The notes: generated by a model not told the origin, from the sequence alone. A DNA stretch of 64,000 nucleotides from RH-AL1 sp050013235 (GCA_050013235.1 JBEKFQ010000002.1:51429-115428), one strand, 5' to 3'. Shown: positions 25,928 to 35,977, counted from the first letter of the stretch. Numbers and translations: made by a program.

Positions 25928-27880
25928 ATGCGCGGACGGTTGAGGTCTATCGTTTTCACCGGCGCGGCGGCCGCCGCCGTCATCTACGGCTTTGCCATGC
26001 CCGCCGGTCTGGCGGCGGGACTGCCGCCAACCGGGCCTGTTGAATTCTCTGGCTCGGGCGAAGCGCAGCCCGGTCCTTCGCCTCAGAGATCCGCCGCGCT
26101 CGCCGTTTCCAGCGAGCATCCCGAGGCTCCGATGTCCAAGCAGCCGGCGCCGGATGCGGCACCGGCCGTTGCCAATCCGATCGCCGCGCCCCATCCCGGC
26201 GATGAGACATCTACAGGATCCAAGGCGGGGGATGCTCAACCCGGCGCGGCCAAGACCAATGCGGCCAAGACCAATGCGGCTAACACGGGGATCGATCCCG
26301 AGCCCGATGTCGCGATCACGCCGCCACCGGTTGCTCCCGAGAGCCGTCCGGCATCACCGGCAAACCCCCTCGATGCGGCCAAGACCGCCGGCGCGCCTTT
26401 GCCCGCGCTCAATGCGGCGATCAAGAGCGCTCTTGAAAAGCGCGAGGCGGCTGAAATCCGGGGCGCCGGCGCGGCCCAGCGGCGCAAGCAACGCGAATCC
26501 ATTGCCGCATTTTATGCCGCCCGCTCTTTTGCTCCGCTTTGGTCGGCGAATGGGGCCGCGGTCCCCGCCGCCGATCCGGTGATCGCGCGTCTCGCCCATG
26601 CGGCGGATGACGCCTTGGCTCTGCCGCAGGCGCCGGCCTCGCTGAATGTTTCGGGGACGGTGGAAGACCAAGCCGAAAGTGAATTGGCCTTGTCGGAGGC
26701 GGTCGCGGTTTATGCGGCCGAAGCGACGGGGTCGCGGATCGATCCACGATCGATCGCGCCGCTGATCGGCTTCAAACCCGTGATTGCCGATACCGCCGAC
26801 GTGTTGAAAGCAGTGGCGGAGGCCGGAGCCGATGCGGGCGATAAACTCCAGGCCTACAATCCGGCGGAGCCGCGCTACGCCGGGTTGCGTAAAAAACTGG
26901 CGGAACTGCGGGAGGCGCATACGCCGCCGGTCCCGGCCGCGGCTATCCCGGATGGTCCCGTTCTGCGCATCGGCATGAGCGATCCGCGCGTTCCCCTCAT
27001 CCGCGCCCGTTTCAGTTTGGACGGGACACCCGATAGCGCGCCGCAAAAGTTGCGCTACGACACGGAGGTCGCCGCGGCCGTCGCCGGGTTCCAGAAAGCC
27101 AATGGACTCCCGGCCTCTGGCGTTCTGACCAAGCGGACGATTGCGGCTTTGTCCGGCGGCAGGCCGTCCCGTCTCGAAGGCGAACTCGTCGCCAATATGG
27201 AGATGTGGCGCTGGATGCCGCGCGATCTCGGCGCCGACCGGATCGAGGTCAATGTGCCGGACTTCCTCGTGACCGTCTATCGCGACGGCAAAGCCGTCTC
27301 CACCAACCGGGTCGTGGTCGGTAAAACCGCGACGCCGACGCCATTATTTTCCAACAGCATGAAATTCTTGATCGTGAACCCGGTTTGGAACGTGCCGGAG
27401 TCGATCATCAAGAAGGAAATGCTGCCGAAGCTCGCTGGGGAACCCGGCTATCTCGACGCTCACGGTTACGCCGTTTCTTACCGCAATGGCCGCCTCGTGG
27501 TCCGCCAACCCGCGGGTGCGAAAAACGCCTTGGGACGCATCAAGTTCATGTTTCCCAACGACTACGCCGTGTATCTCCACGACACGCCGTCGAAATCCTT
27601 GTTTGCTTCGTCGCAACGCGCGTTCAGCCATGGATGCGTGCGCGTGGATCAGCCTTTCCGTTTCGCCGAAAGCGTCCTCGGACCATCCAATGGATGGAGC
27701 CAAAAGCGGCTCTTGGGCATGCTCGGCGACAGCGAGCGCTATGTGAATTTACCCAAGCCGCTCCCCATCCATATCGAATATTTCACCGCCTCGGTCGATG
27801 AGACTGGGCACCTCGATTTACGCGACGATGTCTATGATTATGTCCACAGGATCGCGATCGCATTGGGACAGGAGGGCTAG
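25928..27880 (+). CDS. L,D-transpeptidase (YkuD domain) with peptidoglycan-binding domain
   Basis: The 650-residue exported enzyme has a signal peptide, a 130-residue Pro/Ala-rich linker (AKTNAAKTNAANTG repeats), a helical region, a peptidoglycan-binding domain (VAAAVAGFQKANGLPASGVL) and a catalytic YkuD domain with SHGCVRV, where Cys570 is the nucleophile and His568 precedes it. It is of the YcbB type, which makes 3-3 cross-links between mDAP residues or anchors proteins to peptidoglycan. Two short upstream ATG alternatives are absent. The next gene is also a peptidoglycan enzyme. Confidence 0.9.
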   Translation: MRGRLRSIVFTGAAAAAVIYGFAMPAGLAAGLPPTGPVEFSGSGEAQPGPSPQRSAALAVSSEHPEAPMSKQPAPDAAPAVANPIAAPHPGDETSTGSKAGDAQPGAAKTNAAKTNAANTGIDPEPDVAITPPPVAPESRPASPANPLDAAKTAGAPLPALNAAIKSALEKREAAEIRGAGAAQRRKQRESIAAFYAARSFAPLWSANGAAVPAADPVIARLAHAADDALALPQAPASLNVSGTVEDQAESELALSEAVAVYAAEATGSRIDPRSIAPLIGFKPVIADTADVLKAVAEAGADAGDKLQAYNPAEPRYAGLRKKLAELREAHTPPVPAAAIPDGPVLRIGMSDPRVPLIRARFSLDGTPDSAPQKLRYDTEVAAAVAGFQKANGLPASGVLTKRTIAALSGGRPSRLEGELVANMEMWRWMPRDLGADRIEVNVPDFLVTVYRDGKAVSTNRVVVGKTATPTPLFSNSMKFLIVNPVWNVPESIIKKEMLPKLAGEPGYLDAHGYAVSYRNGRLVVRQPAGAKNALGRIKFMFPNDYAVYLHDTPSKSLFASSQRAFSHGCVRVDQPFRFAESVLGPSNGWSQKRLLGMLGDSERYVNLPKPLPIHIEYFTASVDETGHLDLRDDVYDYVHRIAIALGQEG

Positions 27881-28041
27881 CCAAATCGTTTCAACCGTGG
27901 CAAGGAGCTTCGCAGGACCAGCGTTGGAAAGATGTCACACCCGCAAAAAATGCGTGTTTTGATACAAAATTAACGCTTGTCTGTAACGATTTAGTCAACT
28001 TAGGTTGATTCGTCGGGATCATAAGGGTCGAGCTTCTGCGA

Positions 28042-29556
28042 ATGATGCGAATCCGCGCTGGTCTGAAACACCTCCTCGTTCTTGCTTCGGCAAGCGTGGC
28101 CTGCACCCTTTCTTTATGGGCCGCGGTGCCTTCGACGACAGAGACCGCTGTCGCGAACGGCGACACGCGAACCATTCATTTCTACCATACCCACACCGGC
28201 GAATCGATCGACGCGACCTTCCGGGTCGATGGCCATTACGATCAAGCCGTTCTGAATAAGCTCAATCATTTCCTCCGCGACTGGCGCAACGACGATCAGA
28301 CCGTGATGGATCCGCGCTTGTTCGATACGCTTTGGGAGGTCTATCGCACGGCCGGGGCCGGCGACACGCCGATCCAGATTTTTTCCGCCTACCGCTCTCC
28401 CGAGACCAATGCCATGCTTCGCCGCCGCTCCCGCGCGGTTGCCGAACATTCCCAGCATATGCTGGGCAAGGCGATGGATACGACCATGCCCGGCATGCCG
28501 ATGGAGAAAATCCGCGAAATTGGCATGAAGCTTCAGCGTGGCGGCGTCGGCTGGTATCAATCCTCCAATTTCGTCCATCTCGATGTCGGCGGCGTGCGCA
28601 GTTGGCCGCGTATGAGCTACGAACAGCTTGCGCGTCTCTTCCCCGACGGCAAGACGGTTCATATCCCCGCGAACGGGGTTCCCATGGCCCGCTATGAAGA
28701 GGCGCGGGCGGAAATTGCCGCGCATGGCGGCGTCGAAGTTCCGCCGGCGCAGGAATCGCAGGGCTTCTTGGCTTGGCTATTTGGCGGCGGCAATGGGCAG
28801 GGTGATGGCGCCGCTCCGGTGGCCGCGGCCTCTCATGCTCCGGTCGCTCTGGCCTATGCGAACAATACCGAGGGTGACGAAGCAAGTTCCGAGCGTGGCC
28901 TGGCTGCCGCGCCGAAAGCGCCCGAGGCGCAGCCAAGTCCGCAGCCCGAAGCGGTCTCCCAGCCCCAAGCGGCCGCCCGCCCCGAAGTGGCTGCGGCTGA
29001 TCCCGCCTCCGGTTTCGATGGCGCGGTTCCGCTTCCGCCGCACCGCCCGGTTGTTCTCGCATCGGCGGAAGATCTTCCGCTTCCTCCAGTCCGGCCGGCC
29101 TCCCAAGCTGGCTTTCGCCTCGCATCTGTCGAGGATGACTCCGTTCCCACGCCTCTTCCGCGTCCAGCCGTCGTCCCCGATGCGATCGGCGGCTTGATCG
29201 CCACGCCCAACACCGATGGGCCGGGGGTCCGCAACGCGGCTCTGCCTGAAATCATTACGCAAGGCACGGCGCGTGACGTCCCGGCACCTGCTTTGGCCTT
29301 CGCGTCGGCGGAATCGACGGCGAGCCTCCGGCCTTCGGCTGAGACGCAAGGGAACGCTCATGCCGCGCCGTCGCCGAAAGCTCTTGGTCTTCGCGGGGTT
29401 GCCGGATTGCGCGGCGAGTTGCGGAACGTCACGAAAGCCGGCTTGATGGCGTCCGCGTCCATTGCCCGGGAAGCGGCTCCCTCCATTCTGAGGGGTCCAG
29501 CGATTTACGGTCTCCGCCGGGCGGCGCAGGCACCTGTGACGGCGGCCTCGCTCTAG
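28042..29556 (+). CDS. DUF882/M15-type peptidoglycan endopeptidase with disordered tail
   Basis: Residues 40-210 match the YcbK/DUF882 branch of the M15 peptidase fold: IQIFSAYRSPETNAML, then SQHMLGKAMDTTMPG with zinc ligands His and Asp, and NFVHLDVGGVR with the third ligand His. Relatives (MepK) cut peptidoglycan cross-links. An N-terminal membrane anchor or signal (LLVLASASVACTLSLWAAV) exports it. The last 290 residues are low-complexity, rich in Ala, Pro and Glu, probably disordered. It follows the L,D-transpeptidase gene after 160 bp and may act on its cross-links. Confidence 0.88.
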   Translation: MMRIRAGLKHLLVLASASVACTLSLWAAVPSTTETAVANGDTRTIHFYHTHTGESIDATFRVDGHYDQAVLNKLNHFLRDWRNDDQTVMDPRLFDTLWEVYRTAGAGDTPIQIFSAYRSPETNAMLRRRSRAVAEHSQHMLGKAMDTTMPGMPMEKIREIGMKLQRGGVGWYQSSNFVHLDVGGVRSWPRMSYEQLARLFPDGKTVHIPANGVPMARYEEARAEIAAHGGVEVPPAQESQGFLAWLFGGGNGQGDGAAPVAAASHAPVALAYANNTEGDEASSERGLAAAPKAPEAQPSPQPEAVSQPQAAARPEVAAADPASGFDGAVPLPPHRPVVLASAEDLPLPPVRPASQAGFRLASVEDDSVPTPLPRPAVVPDAIGGLIATPNTDGPGVRNAALPEIITQGTARDVPAPALAFASAESTASLRPSAETQGNAHAAPSPKALGLRGVAGLRGELRNVTKAGLMASASIAREAAPSILRGPAIYGLRRAAQAPVTAASL

Positions 29557-29873
29557 GTTTAGAGGACGGCCCGACGTAAGGGTTTAGTCGCTGGTCGGGT
29601 GTCTACCTGCCGCGCGAATTGATGTTTCCGGGAAATTCGCTGCGTTGGACGAATTCGTCTCAGCTCTCTAAACGCTTTCCGAAAGCCTGCCGCGTGGTTA
29701 CGGACTGTCCATTGATTGGTTGATGGCGAAAATCTGGGATCGAGGATTACCGAGGCAATCAGCGGATTTTCTCCCGCTTTCGCCCCTGGCCACCGCCCGT
29801 TTCCAAGTGTCGATGACCGAGAGTTCTCGTCGACTGGACCGCGAGAAAGCGAAATCGATGAGGCGCCGCTTCT
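29557..29873. other. Intergenic region, nothing recognised
   Basis: About 315 bp between convergent gene ends contain no gene I can support; short readings here overlap noncoding AT-poor sequence without ribosome sites. No hairpin with a T run was found. Confidence 0.45.
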
Positions 29874-30917
29874 TCACCCGCCGTTATGCACACCCGCCAA
29901 GGCCGCCGTCAGAAGCGCGAGCCCGAAGGCCAGAACGCAGGCCGCGGCCCCAAGTTCGATGATGCGCCCGATGAGCGCGCCGCGCGCCGTCCCGCCGCCA
30001 AAGAGCTTTATCGCGATATCCTTGAAAAAGACCGCCATCAGCGCCAATGCGCCGGTCGTGATGGCCGTCCCGGCCGACATCGCGAATGTCGCGGCGACGC
30101 CCGCCCAGAACAGGCCCTGGGCCAGCGCGAAAACGAGGACCAGAATGGCGCCGGAGCAGGGCCGGGCGCCTGCCGTCAGCACGGTTACGGCGGCAGCTTT
30201 CCAATTGAAGCTCGCCGCCGATAAGGCGCGCGCATCGGGGATATGAATATGGCCGCAGCCTGGCCCATGCACATGCGGCTCCGCGCCATCGTCGGCCTTG
30301 AACCGGCTTGCTTCCGGCAGCGCGAGTTCCATCTCTCCGCTGGCGCTCACGAGAATCATCGAGGGTGCGGGACGCAGAGTCGCCACAACGGCCCGGCCCT
30401 TGCGCCACACCAAGATGAGACCGAGCGCGGCAATTCCGCCGTAGCTCGCGAGTTCCAAGACCTCCGCGGTTTGCGTCATGCGCGCGGCGGTGGCGTTGAA
30501 AATCAGCGCCGCGATGCCAACAAGGGCCACCGCCACGACGCCTTGCAACAAAGCCGCGCACAGGGCGATGGCGAGGCCGCGTCGTAGCGCCACCTCGTTC
30601 GAGATCATATAGGACGAAATTACCGCCTTGCCGTGGCCAGGACCCGCCGCGTGGAAGACGCCATAGGCGAAGCTCAGTCCCACGAGGCCGAGCGCCGCCG
30701 TGAAACTGCCGCGTGTGCCCCGCAGCGCGCCGGTCAACATCTGGTAGAAGCCGCTTTCTTGCGCCAGAATCCATGCGCCCAAACCGGTTTGCCGCCCCAC
30801 CGCGCCCTCGTTGGCACCAATCGCGAAGGGATGATGCGCGGTCTGGGCGAAGGCCTCTCCGCAGCCGAGAAGGACGAGAGCGGCGAGCGCCAGAAAGACA
30901 ATCGGGCGAGGGGTCAT
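29874..30917 (-). CDS. NicO/RcnA-type nickel-cobalt transporter
   Basis: The 347-residue membrane protein has a signal-like N-terminus, then six membrane segments with the family motifs VFHAAGPGHGKAVISSY and TAGARPCSGAILVL. Between the two halves there is a His-rich loop, EPHVHGPGCGHIHIPDA, probably a metal-binding gate. NicO/RcnA proteins export (RcnA) or import nickel or cobalt. It starts 8 bp after the stop of the DUF1007 gene, with which it forms a unit. A long upstream reading continuing to 31550 is only the overlapping frame. Confidence 0.88.
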   Translation of the reverse strand: MTPRPIVFLALAALVLLGCGEAFAQTAHHPFAIGANEGAVGRQTGLGAWILAQESGFYQMLTGALRGTRGSFTAALGLVGLSFAYGVFHAAGPGHGKAVISSYMISNEVALRRGLAIALCAALLQGVVAVALVGIAALIFNATAARMTQTAEVLELASYGGIAALGLILVWRKGRAVVATLRPAPSMILVSASGEMELALPEASRFKADDGAEPHVHGPGCGHIHIPDARALSAASFNWKAAAVTVLTAGARPCSGAILVLVFALAQGLFWAGVAATFAMSAGTAITTGALALMAVFFKDIAIKLFGGGTARGALIGRIIELGAAACVLAFGLALLTAALAGVHNGG

Positions 30918-30925
30918 GCGCGCGG

Positions 30926-31567
30926 TCACGGGCAAGCGATGACGGCGCGGCTCGCCATTTTCACGGCGAAATCCTGGCTGGCCTGGCCACCGCTGTCGAA
31001 GGTCTGGGCCAGTTTCATTCCATCTTGCACCAGCAAGGGATTGGGGCCGAGCACGCTTTGCGAACACCCGGCCGGCGCCCCCGTCAGCATGACCGGATCC
31101 TTCGCCGCCAATTCGAAATCGACGAAATAAGTGGGATCGTAGATCTGAAACGTGAGGAAGCGAACCACCTTGGCGGGCGTCACCAGGGGGAGGGTGAAGC
31201 GCAGCACCACGCGGCGGTCCGCTTGCTCCTCCAGCGTATAATCGACGGGCTTGCCGAATTTCATCGCGACGCCGCCGTTCTTGGCGAAGGTGAAATAATC
31301 GAATTCCGCCAGGGACGTGACATTGGTTTCCGCCAGCGGGGCGAGATCTTTCGGCGAGGCCGGCTTGCCGTCCTTTTCGAGCCCCTGCACCGCGAAGGCC
31401 GAATACATCTCGTCGAACCGCCACGTGCTGCGAATGCCCGTGACCTTCCCCTCGGGATCGAAAAGCACTTCCTCCCGCGCCTCGACCCAGACATGGGGGT
31501 GCGCAAGGGCAGGGGTGGCGAGGGCGGCGAGGGCAAAAGCCAAGCGCCATTTGGTGTGAATCGTCAT
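30926..31567 (-). CDS. DUF1007 periplasmic protein, partner of the NicO transporter
   Basis: The 213-residue exported protein has a signal peptide ending at LATPALAHPHVWVEAREEV, where HPHVW is the hallmark of DUF1007, a metal-handling periplasmic family found fused to or beside NicO transporters. A Cys pair near the end (GCSQSV and VIACP) may form a disulfide. The ATG at 31567 gives a normal signal peptide; a GTG at 31600 is an alternative. It lies directly upstream of the transporter. Confidence 0.85.
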   Translation of the reverse strand: MTIHTKWRLAFALAALATPALAHPHVWVEAREEVLFDPEGKVTGIRSTWRFDEMYSAFAVQGLEKDGKPASPKDLAPLAETNVTSLAEFDYFTFAKNGGVAMKFGKPVDYTLEEQADRRVVLRFTLPLVTPAKVVRFLTFQIYDPTYFVDFELAAKDPVMLTGAPAGCSQSVLGPNPLLVQDGMKLAQTFDSGGQASQDFAVKMASRAVIACP

Positions 31568-31780
31568 TTTAGCGGACGGGCCCTTGTGATACGGGTGCAC
31601 TCTAACAGGGGCGATTTGGCTAAAGCGAGGCGGGGGTGGGCAAATCCATTAGCCCTCAGGGTCCTACGGATCCCTCATGGTGCGTTTGGATCGTTCCGGC
31701 CCAACGAGTCCCTCGCATTTCGAGACGCACTTCGCGAACTCAATAAGAGGGGATTGAAGCGCTTCTCCAACGGCAGGCTC

Positions 31781-31808
31781 CCTTCTCCCGCCCGGAGGCG
31801 GGAGAAGG
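31781..31808. terminator. Hairpin after the homospermidine synthase gene
   Basis: A perfect 12-bp GC-rich stem (ccttctcccgcc and its complement) with loop cgga lies 11 bp beyond the stop of the homospermidine synthase gene. There is no T run, so it may be a factor-dependent terminator or a stabilising hairpin; the same sequence type is common as an interspersed hairpin in proteobacteria. Confidence 0.5.
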
Positions 31809-31819
31809 TTCCTCATCTG

Positions 31820-33253
31820 CTACCGCACGATCACATTCTTGAACTGCCAGGGATCCTCGAGATCGAGATCCTCCGGGAACAGCACGCCGCGATCCTTCAG
31901 CGGCGTCCAATCGGTATAGGTGCCGATCACCGGGCCGAGATAGGGGAGTTGGACTTCGAGGCAGCGCTTGAAGTCGACTTCGTCGGCTTCCACGATGCCG
32001 CGCACCGGGTTTTCCAGCGCCCAGACCATGCCGGCCAGGACAGCGGATGTCACTTGCAGGCCGGTGGCGTTCTGGTAGGGCGCGATGCGCCGCGTTTCTT
32101 CAACGGAAAGTTGGGAGCCGTACCAATAAGCGTTCTTGGCATGGCCGTAGAGAAGCACGCCGAGTTCGTCGATGCCGTCGACAATCTCGTTCTCGTCGAG
32201 GATGTGGCTGTTCTTTTGCTGCTTCCATTGACAGCCCGCCATTTCGTCGAGCGACAGCACGGCATCGTCGGCTGGGTGGTAGGCATAGTGGCAGGTTGGG
32301 CGGTAAACCACCTTCTTGCCCTCGCGCACGGTGAGATAATCGGCAATCGAGATCGATTCGTTATGTGTCACGAGGAAGCCGTGCTGCGCCTGAGGCGTCG
32401 GCGTCCAGGAGCGCACTCGGGTGCCCGCGCCCGGCCGCATCAGATAGATCGCGCAATCCGGCCCAAAGGTATGACGGTTGCCTTCCGGCGGCAGCGCCTT
32501 TTCATGCGTGCCCCAGCCCAATTCGGCAGGCTGCAAACCTTCCGACACGAAGCCCTCGACGGACCAAGTGTTGACGAAGGTTCCCGCCGGCTTCGGGGTC
32601 TTGGCGCGTTGCGTGTCGCGTTCGGCAACATGGATGCCCTTGACGCCCACGCTCTGCGCCAGCGCCGCCCAATCCTCGCGGGAGCCCGGCGTGCCGGCCT
32701 TGATGCCGAGATCGGCCGCGACGTTGAGCAGCGCTTGCTTGACGAACCAGGAGACCATGCCGGGATTGGCGCCGCAGCAGGACACGGCCGTCGCGCCGCT
32801 TGGCCCAAGCTCGCGTTTCAACTCGATGATCTCGTTGCGCAAGGCGTAATTCGAGCGTTGCGACACACTGAGAGACGTATCGGTGTAAAAGCCCGGCCAG
32901 GGCTCGGCGACCGTATCGATATAAAGCGCGCCGATCTCATTGCAGAGTCGAATGATAGCCGCCGACGAGACTTCGATCGAGAGATTGACGACGAACGCCT
33001 GGCCCTCGCCCTGGGTGAGCAGGGGGCGCAGCAGATCGTCGTAATTCTCGCGCGTGACGCTCGCCTGCAGGAAGCGGATGCCGCGCTCGTCCAGCAAATG
33101 GCGGTCCTTCGCCTCGGGGTCGATGACGGTCAAGCGTTTGGCATCGAAGCTGAAATGGCGCTCGATCAAGGGCAGGGTGCCCTTGCCGATGGAGCCAAAG
33201 CCGATCATGACAATCGGGCCGCTGATCGTGCCATGCACGGGATAGTCCGTCAT
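31820..33253 (-). CDS. hss: Homospermidine synthase
   Basis: The enzyme converts two putrescine molecules (or putrescine plus spermidine) to sym-homospermidine, with NAD as cofactor. The 477-residue chain has the Rossmann loop MIGFGSIGKGTLPL, DTVAEPWPGFYTD, the GANPGMVSWFVKQ block and the long C-terminal saccharopine-dehydrogenase-like domain. Homospermidine is the main polyamine of many Rhizobiales. The ATG at 33253 (GGAG nine bases ahead) is preferred to one eleven codons upstream. It is the last gene of a cluster with ornithine decarboxylase. Confidence 0.93.
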   Translation of the reverse strand: MTDYPVHGTISGPIVMIGFGSIGKGTLPLIERHFSFDAKRLTVIDPEAKDRHLLDERGIRFLQASVTRENYDDLLRPLLTQGEGQAFVVNLSIEVSSAAIIRLCNEIGALYIDTVAEPWPGFYTDTSLSVSQRSNYALRNEIIELKRELGPSGATAVSCCGANPGMVSWFVKQALLNVAADLGIKAGTPGSREDWAALAQSVGVKGIHVAERDTQRAKTPKPAGTFVNTWSVEGFVSEGLQPAELGWGTHEKALPPEGNRHTFGPDCAIYLMRPGAGTRVRSWTPTPQAQHGFLVTHNESISIADYLTVREGKKVVYRPTCHYAYHPADDAVLSLDEMAGCQWKQQKNSHILDENEIVDGIDELGVLLYGHAKNAYWYGSQLSVEETRRIAPYQNATGLQVTSAVLAGMVWALENPVRGIVEADEVDFKRCLEVQLPYLGPVIGTYTDWTPLKDRGVLFPEDLDLEDPWQFKNVIVR

Positions 33254-33387
33254 TCTTTTCGTCTCCAAGTGAGGTCTGGCCTGCACAAAGCAAGCGCCGC
33301 AAACAAAATCAACCCGGCAGGCGGTCTGCCAGGCGCTCGGTAAAAATGGTGCAAGCTTCTAATGACAGCCTGACGACAGTGCGCGCC

Positions 33388-34050
33388 TCAAGCCGCGTGC
33401 CGCAACTTGGGGCGGTGTCCCGGCTGCCTTGCGGCGATGCCGGACGCGCCGGTTCCGCGCACCAGCCCCTTGGCCTCCGCGAAAGCGCCGGAGCGCAGTT
33501 CCAGCCCCAAAAACCTCTCGGCCTCGACCGGGCCGGGCAGGCGGAGGCCGAGCACCGGGCGCCGCTCGAAGCCGAAACGGGCGTAATAAGGCGCGTCGCC
33601 GACAAGCAGCACGGCGTCATGGCCTAAGGCTTTGGCCCGGTCGAGCGCCTCGATCATCAGGCGTGCCCCAATGCCATGCGAGCGCCAACGCGAATCGACA
33701 GCGAGCGGCCCGAGCATCAGCGCCGGCACGCCGCCTGCCGTCACATGCCACAGGCGGATGGTCCCCACGACCTCACCACCCGGCGTTCCATCAAAGGCAC
33801 GCGCAACCAGCGCGAGACCGCGCGCGGGCAACCGACCGGCGCGAAGCACCTGGCACGTCTTGCGGAATCGCGCGGGACCGAACGCGCGGTCGAGAAGCGC
33901 CTCGCGGGCCTCGGCATCGCTGGGGCGCTCCGCCTCGATCACGATGGGATCGATCACGGGCTGCGAGGCCGGAACCGGCAGCGCCAGAAAGGCGTGAGCG
34001 GCGGCGGGCGAGTCCTTGGAAAACTCTTGGGTAACGTAAAATGAGGTCAT
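33388..34050 (-). CDS. GNAT-family N-acetyltransferase (YhbS-like)
   Basis: This 220-residue protein is of the YhbS type of GNAT: EALLDRAFGPARFRKT, then GGEVVGTIRLWHV and the acetyl-CoA site LGPLAVDSRWRSHGIGARLMIEAL, followed by LVGDAPYYARFGFERR. The C-terminal 40 residues are Ala/Gly-rich and family-untypical. GGGAGG five bases before the ATG sets the start. It lies between ornithine decarboxylase and homospermidine synthase, so a polyamine acetylase is an attractive but unproven role. Confidence 0.8.
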   Translation of the reverse strand: MTSFYVTQEFSKDSPAAAHAFLALPVPASQPVIDPIVIEAERPSDAEAREALLDRAFGPARFRKTCQVLRAGRLPARGLALVARAFDGTPGGEVVGTIRLWHVTAGGVPALMLGPLAVDSRWRSHGIGARLMIEALDRAKALGHDAVLLVGDAPYYARFGFERRPVLGLRLPGPVEAERFLGLELRSGAFAEAKGLVRGTGASGIAARQPGHRPKLRHAA

Positions 34051-34190
34051 CGACGCCTCCCCTAAGACCCCGGGGGTCGAAGAGTGAAAGGGATGACCCT
34101 CGCACCAACGCTTATTAAAACGCGGCCGATCGGGACAAGCGGAAAAGTTTGGGGCAGGCGGAGGTTTGGCCTCCGCCCATTTACGATCCG

Positions 34191-35321
34191 TTAGATCACG
34201 TACGAGCGGAGCGGCGGGAAGCCGTTGAAACCCGCGCAGGAATAGGTCGTGGTATAAGCTCCCGTTCCCTCGATCAGCACCTTGGCGCCGATCTCGAGAC
34301 TGACGGGAAGGAAATAAGGTTCCTTCTCGTAGAGCACATCGACCGAATCGCAGGTGGGACCCGCGATCACGCAGGGCTCCATCTCGCCGCCGTCATAGGC
34401 TGTCTTGATGGGATAGCGGATCATCTCGTCCATGGTTTCGGCGAGGCCGCCGAACTTGCCGATATCGAGATAGACCCACTTCACCTTGTCCTCGTCCGAC
34501 TTCTTCGAGATGAGGACGACCTCCGCTTCGATCACGCCGGCATTGCCGACCATGCCGCGGCCCGGCTCGATGATCGTCTCGGGGATGCGGTTGCCGAAAT
34601 GCTTGCGCAAAGCCTTGAAGATCGACTGGCCATAGGCTTTCACCGCCGGGATGTTCTTCAAATACTTTGTGGGGAAACCACCGCCGAGATTGACCATCTG
34701 CAGATTGATGCCGCGCTCGGCGAGATCGCGGAAGATCGCCGAGGCCGCCTTCAGCGCGCCGTCCCACATTTCGGGATTGCGTTGTTGCGATCCCACATGG
34801 AACGACAGGCCGTAGGCGTTGAGGCCGAGGCGCTGCGCATGTTCGAGAATGCGGGGCGCCATGGCGACATCGCAGCCGAATTTGCGCGACAGCGGCCATT
34901 CCGCGCCGTCGCCGTCGCAGAGCATGCGGCAAAACACTTTCGAGCCCGGCGCGGCGCGCGCGATCTTCTCGACCTCGGCTTCGCAATCCACCGCGAAGAG
35001 GCGGATGCCGAGCTGATAGGCGCGCAGAATATCGCGCTCTTTCTTGATGGTATTGCCGAAGCTAATGCGGTCCGCCGTCGCGCCTGCGGCAAGCACCTGC
35101 TCGATTTCGACGACGGAGGCCGTGTCGAAGCAGGAACCGAGTTGCGCCAACAGGCCGAGCACCGCCGGATCGGGATTGGCCTTGACCGCGTAGAACACGC
35201 GCGTATCCGGCAGAGCCTTGGCGAAGCTCGCATAATTGTCGCGGACCACGTCGAGGTCGACGACGAGGCACGGGCCGTCTTCACGGCGAGCGCGGAGGAA
35301 ATCGAGAATACGTTGCGTCAT
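34191..35321 (-). CDS. Ornithine/lysine decarboxylase (PLP, fold III)
   Basis: A 376-residue PLP enzyme of the alanine-racemase fold. PLP lysine is Lys47 in RVFYAVKANP; SFGNTIKKERDI, HVGSQQRNPEMW, NLGGGFPTKY and EPGRGMVGNAG form the cofactor pocket; Cys324 in GPTCDSVD supplies the dimer-interface nucleophile of ornithine decarboxylases. It makes putrescine (or cadaverine) that homospermidine synthase can use. It starts the polyamine cluster, all on the - strand. The split between ornithine and lysine preference cannot be seen. Confidence 0.9.
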   Translation of the reverse strand: MTQRILDFLRARREDGPCLVVDLDVVRDNYASFAKALPDTRVFYAVKANPDPAVLGLLAQLGSCFDTASVVEIEQVLAAGATADRISFGNTIKKERDILRAYQLGIRLFAVDCEAEVEKIARAAPGSKVFCRMLCDGDGAEWPLSRKFGCDVAMAPRILEHAQRLGLNAYGLSFHVGSQQRNPEMWDGALKAASAIFRDLAERGINLQMVNLGGGFPTKYLKNIPAVKAYGQSIFKALRKHFGNRIPETIIEPGRGMVGNAGVIEAEVVLISKKSDEDKVKWVYLDIGKFGGLAETMDEMIRYPIKTAYDGGEMEPCVIAGPTCDSVDVLYEKEPYFLPVSLEIGAKVLIEGTGAYTTTYSCAGFNGFPPLRSYVI

Positions 35322-35977
35322 CGCGGCATCCCTTCGTGCCCAATACTTGAATTGGGCTAACGAAACTAAGCAAAAGGATAGACGACCGCCTTCGCTCCGC
35401 CGCGCTGTGGAGACGCGGACGGTTCGTCAGATAGCCGTCAGCGATCGGGGATCAGACGTGGTGGAATCGCGCGAACACGCGTTCCCCCGCGGCTAAGCCG
35501 GGATCAGATGCTGCGCCGTGGTCAAAACAACCGCGCGTGGGATGAACCACCACCAGTTTAATTGAGCCATCGATTGGATTGGGATGAGCTCCCGTTCCGC
35601 ACGCCCGGCAAGATAGACAAGCCTCTTCATGACGTCAGCTTTGGAAACTGACAGAGACGAAAAAGCCCGGTCCGTCGTTGCTTTAAGTCGTGTCTCCCGT
35701 TTGGCGGGATTCACCGGTTCGCTCCGGCTGCCGGTTTTTACGGAAGGTTCACCGGCCTCTTGTCCGGAACCCCATCCACCGACACACGACCACAGGCACG
35801 TGCGATTTGGGCAAGCCGTAAAATACGGATTTCGCGTGGATTCGCAAGCGCTTTTTTGGGCAGGACGCGATTTTTTTGGGCGGAAGGCGCGCTGGGGCAA
35901 GCGCCTCTGCCCAGGCCTTCCGGAAACGATGGGTTGATGCTATCTTCTTACGAAAGCTCTATCGATCAAAAGGTAGT
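35322..35977. other. Long intergenic region before the toxin-antitoxin pair
   Basis: About 655 bp hold the ornithine decarboxylase promoter at the left end and no gene I can fully support. A 45-codon reading on the - strand ending at 35493 (MKRLVYLAGRAERELIPIQ) starts at 35630 without a good ribosome site, so I do not call it. The right end leads into the AbrB gene. Confidence 0.4.

Noticed and set aside
30713..33343. An 876-codon open frame on the + strand opposite the NicO/DUF1007 genes and homospermidine synthase
   Set aside because: It crosses several real genes in antisense and shows no family motif or ribosome site; it is a shadow of high-GC codon use.
35493..35630. A 45-residue gene on the - strand in the gap before the AbrB gene
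   Set aside because: No good ribosome site and no known family; kept only as a note in the gap entry.
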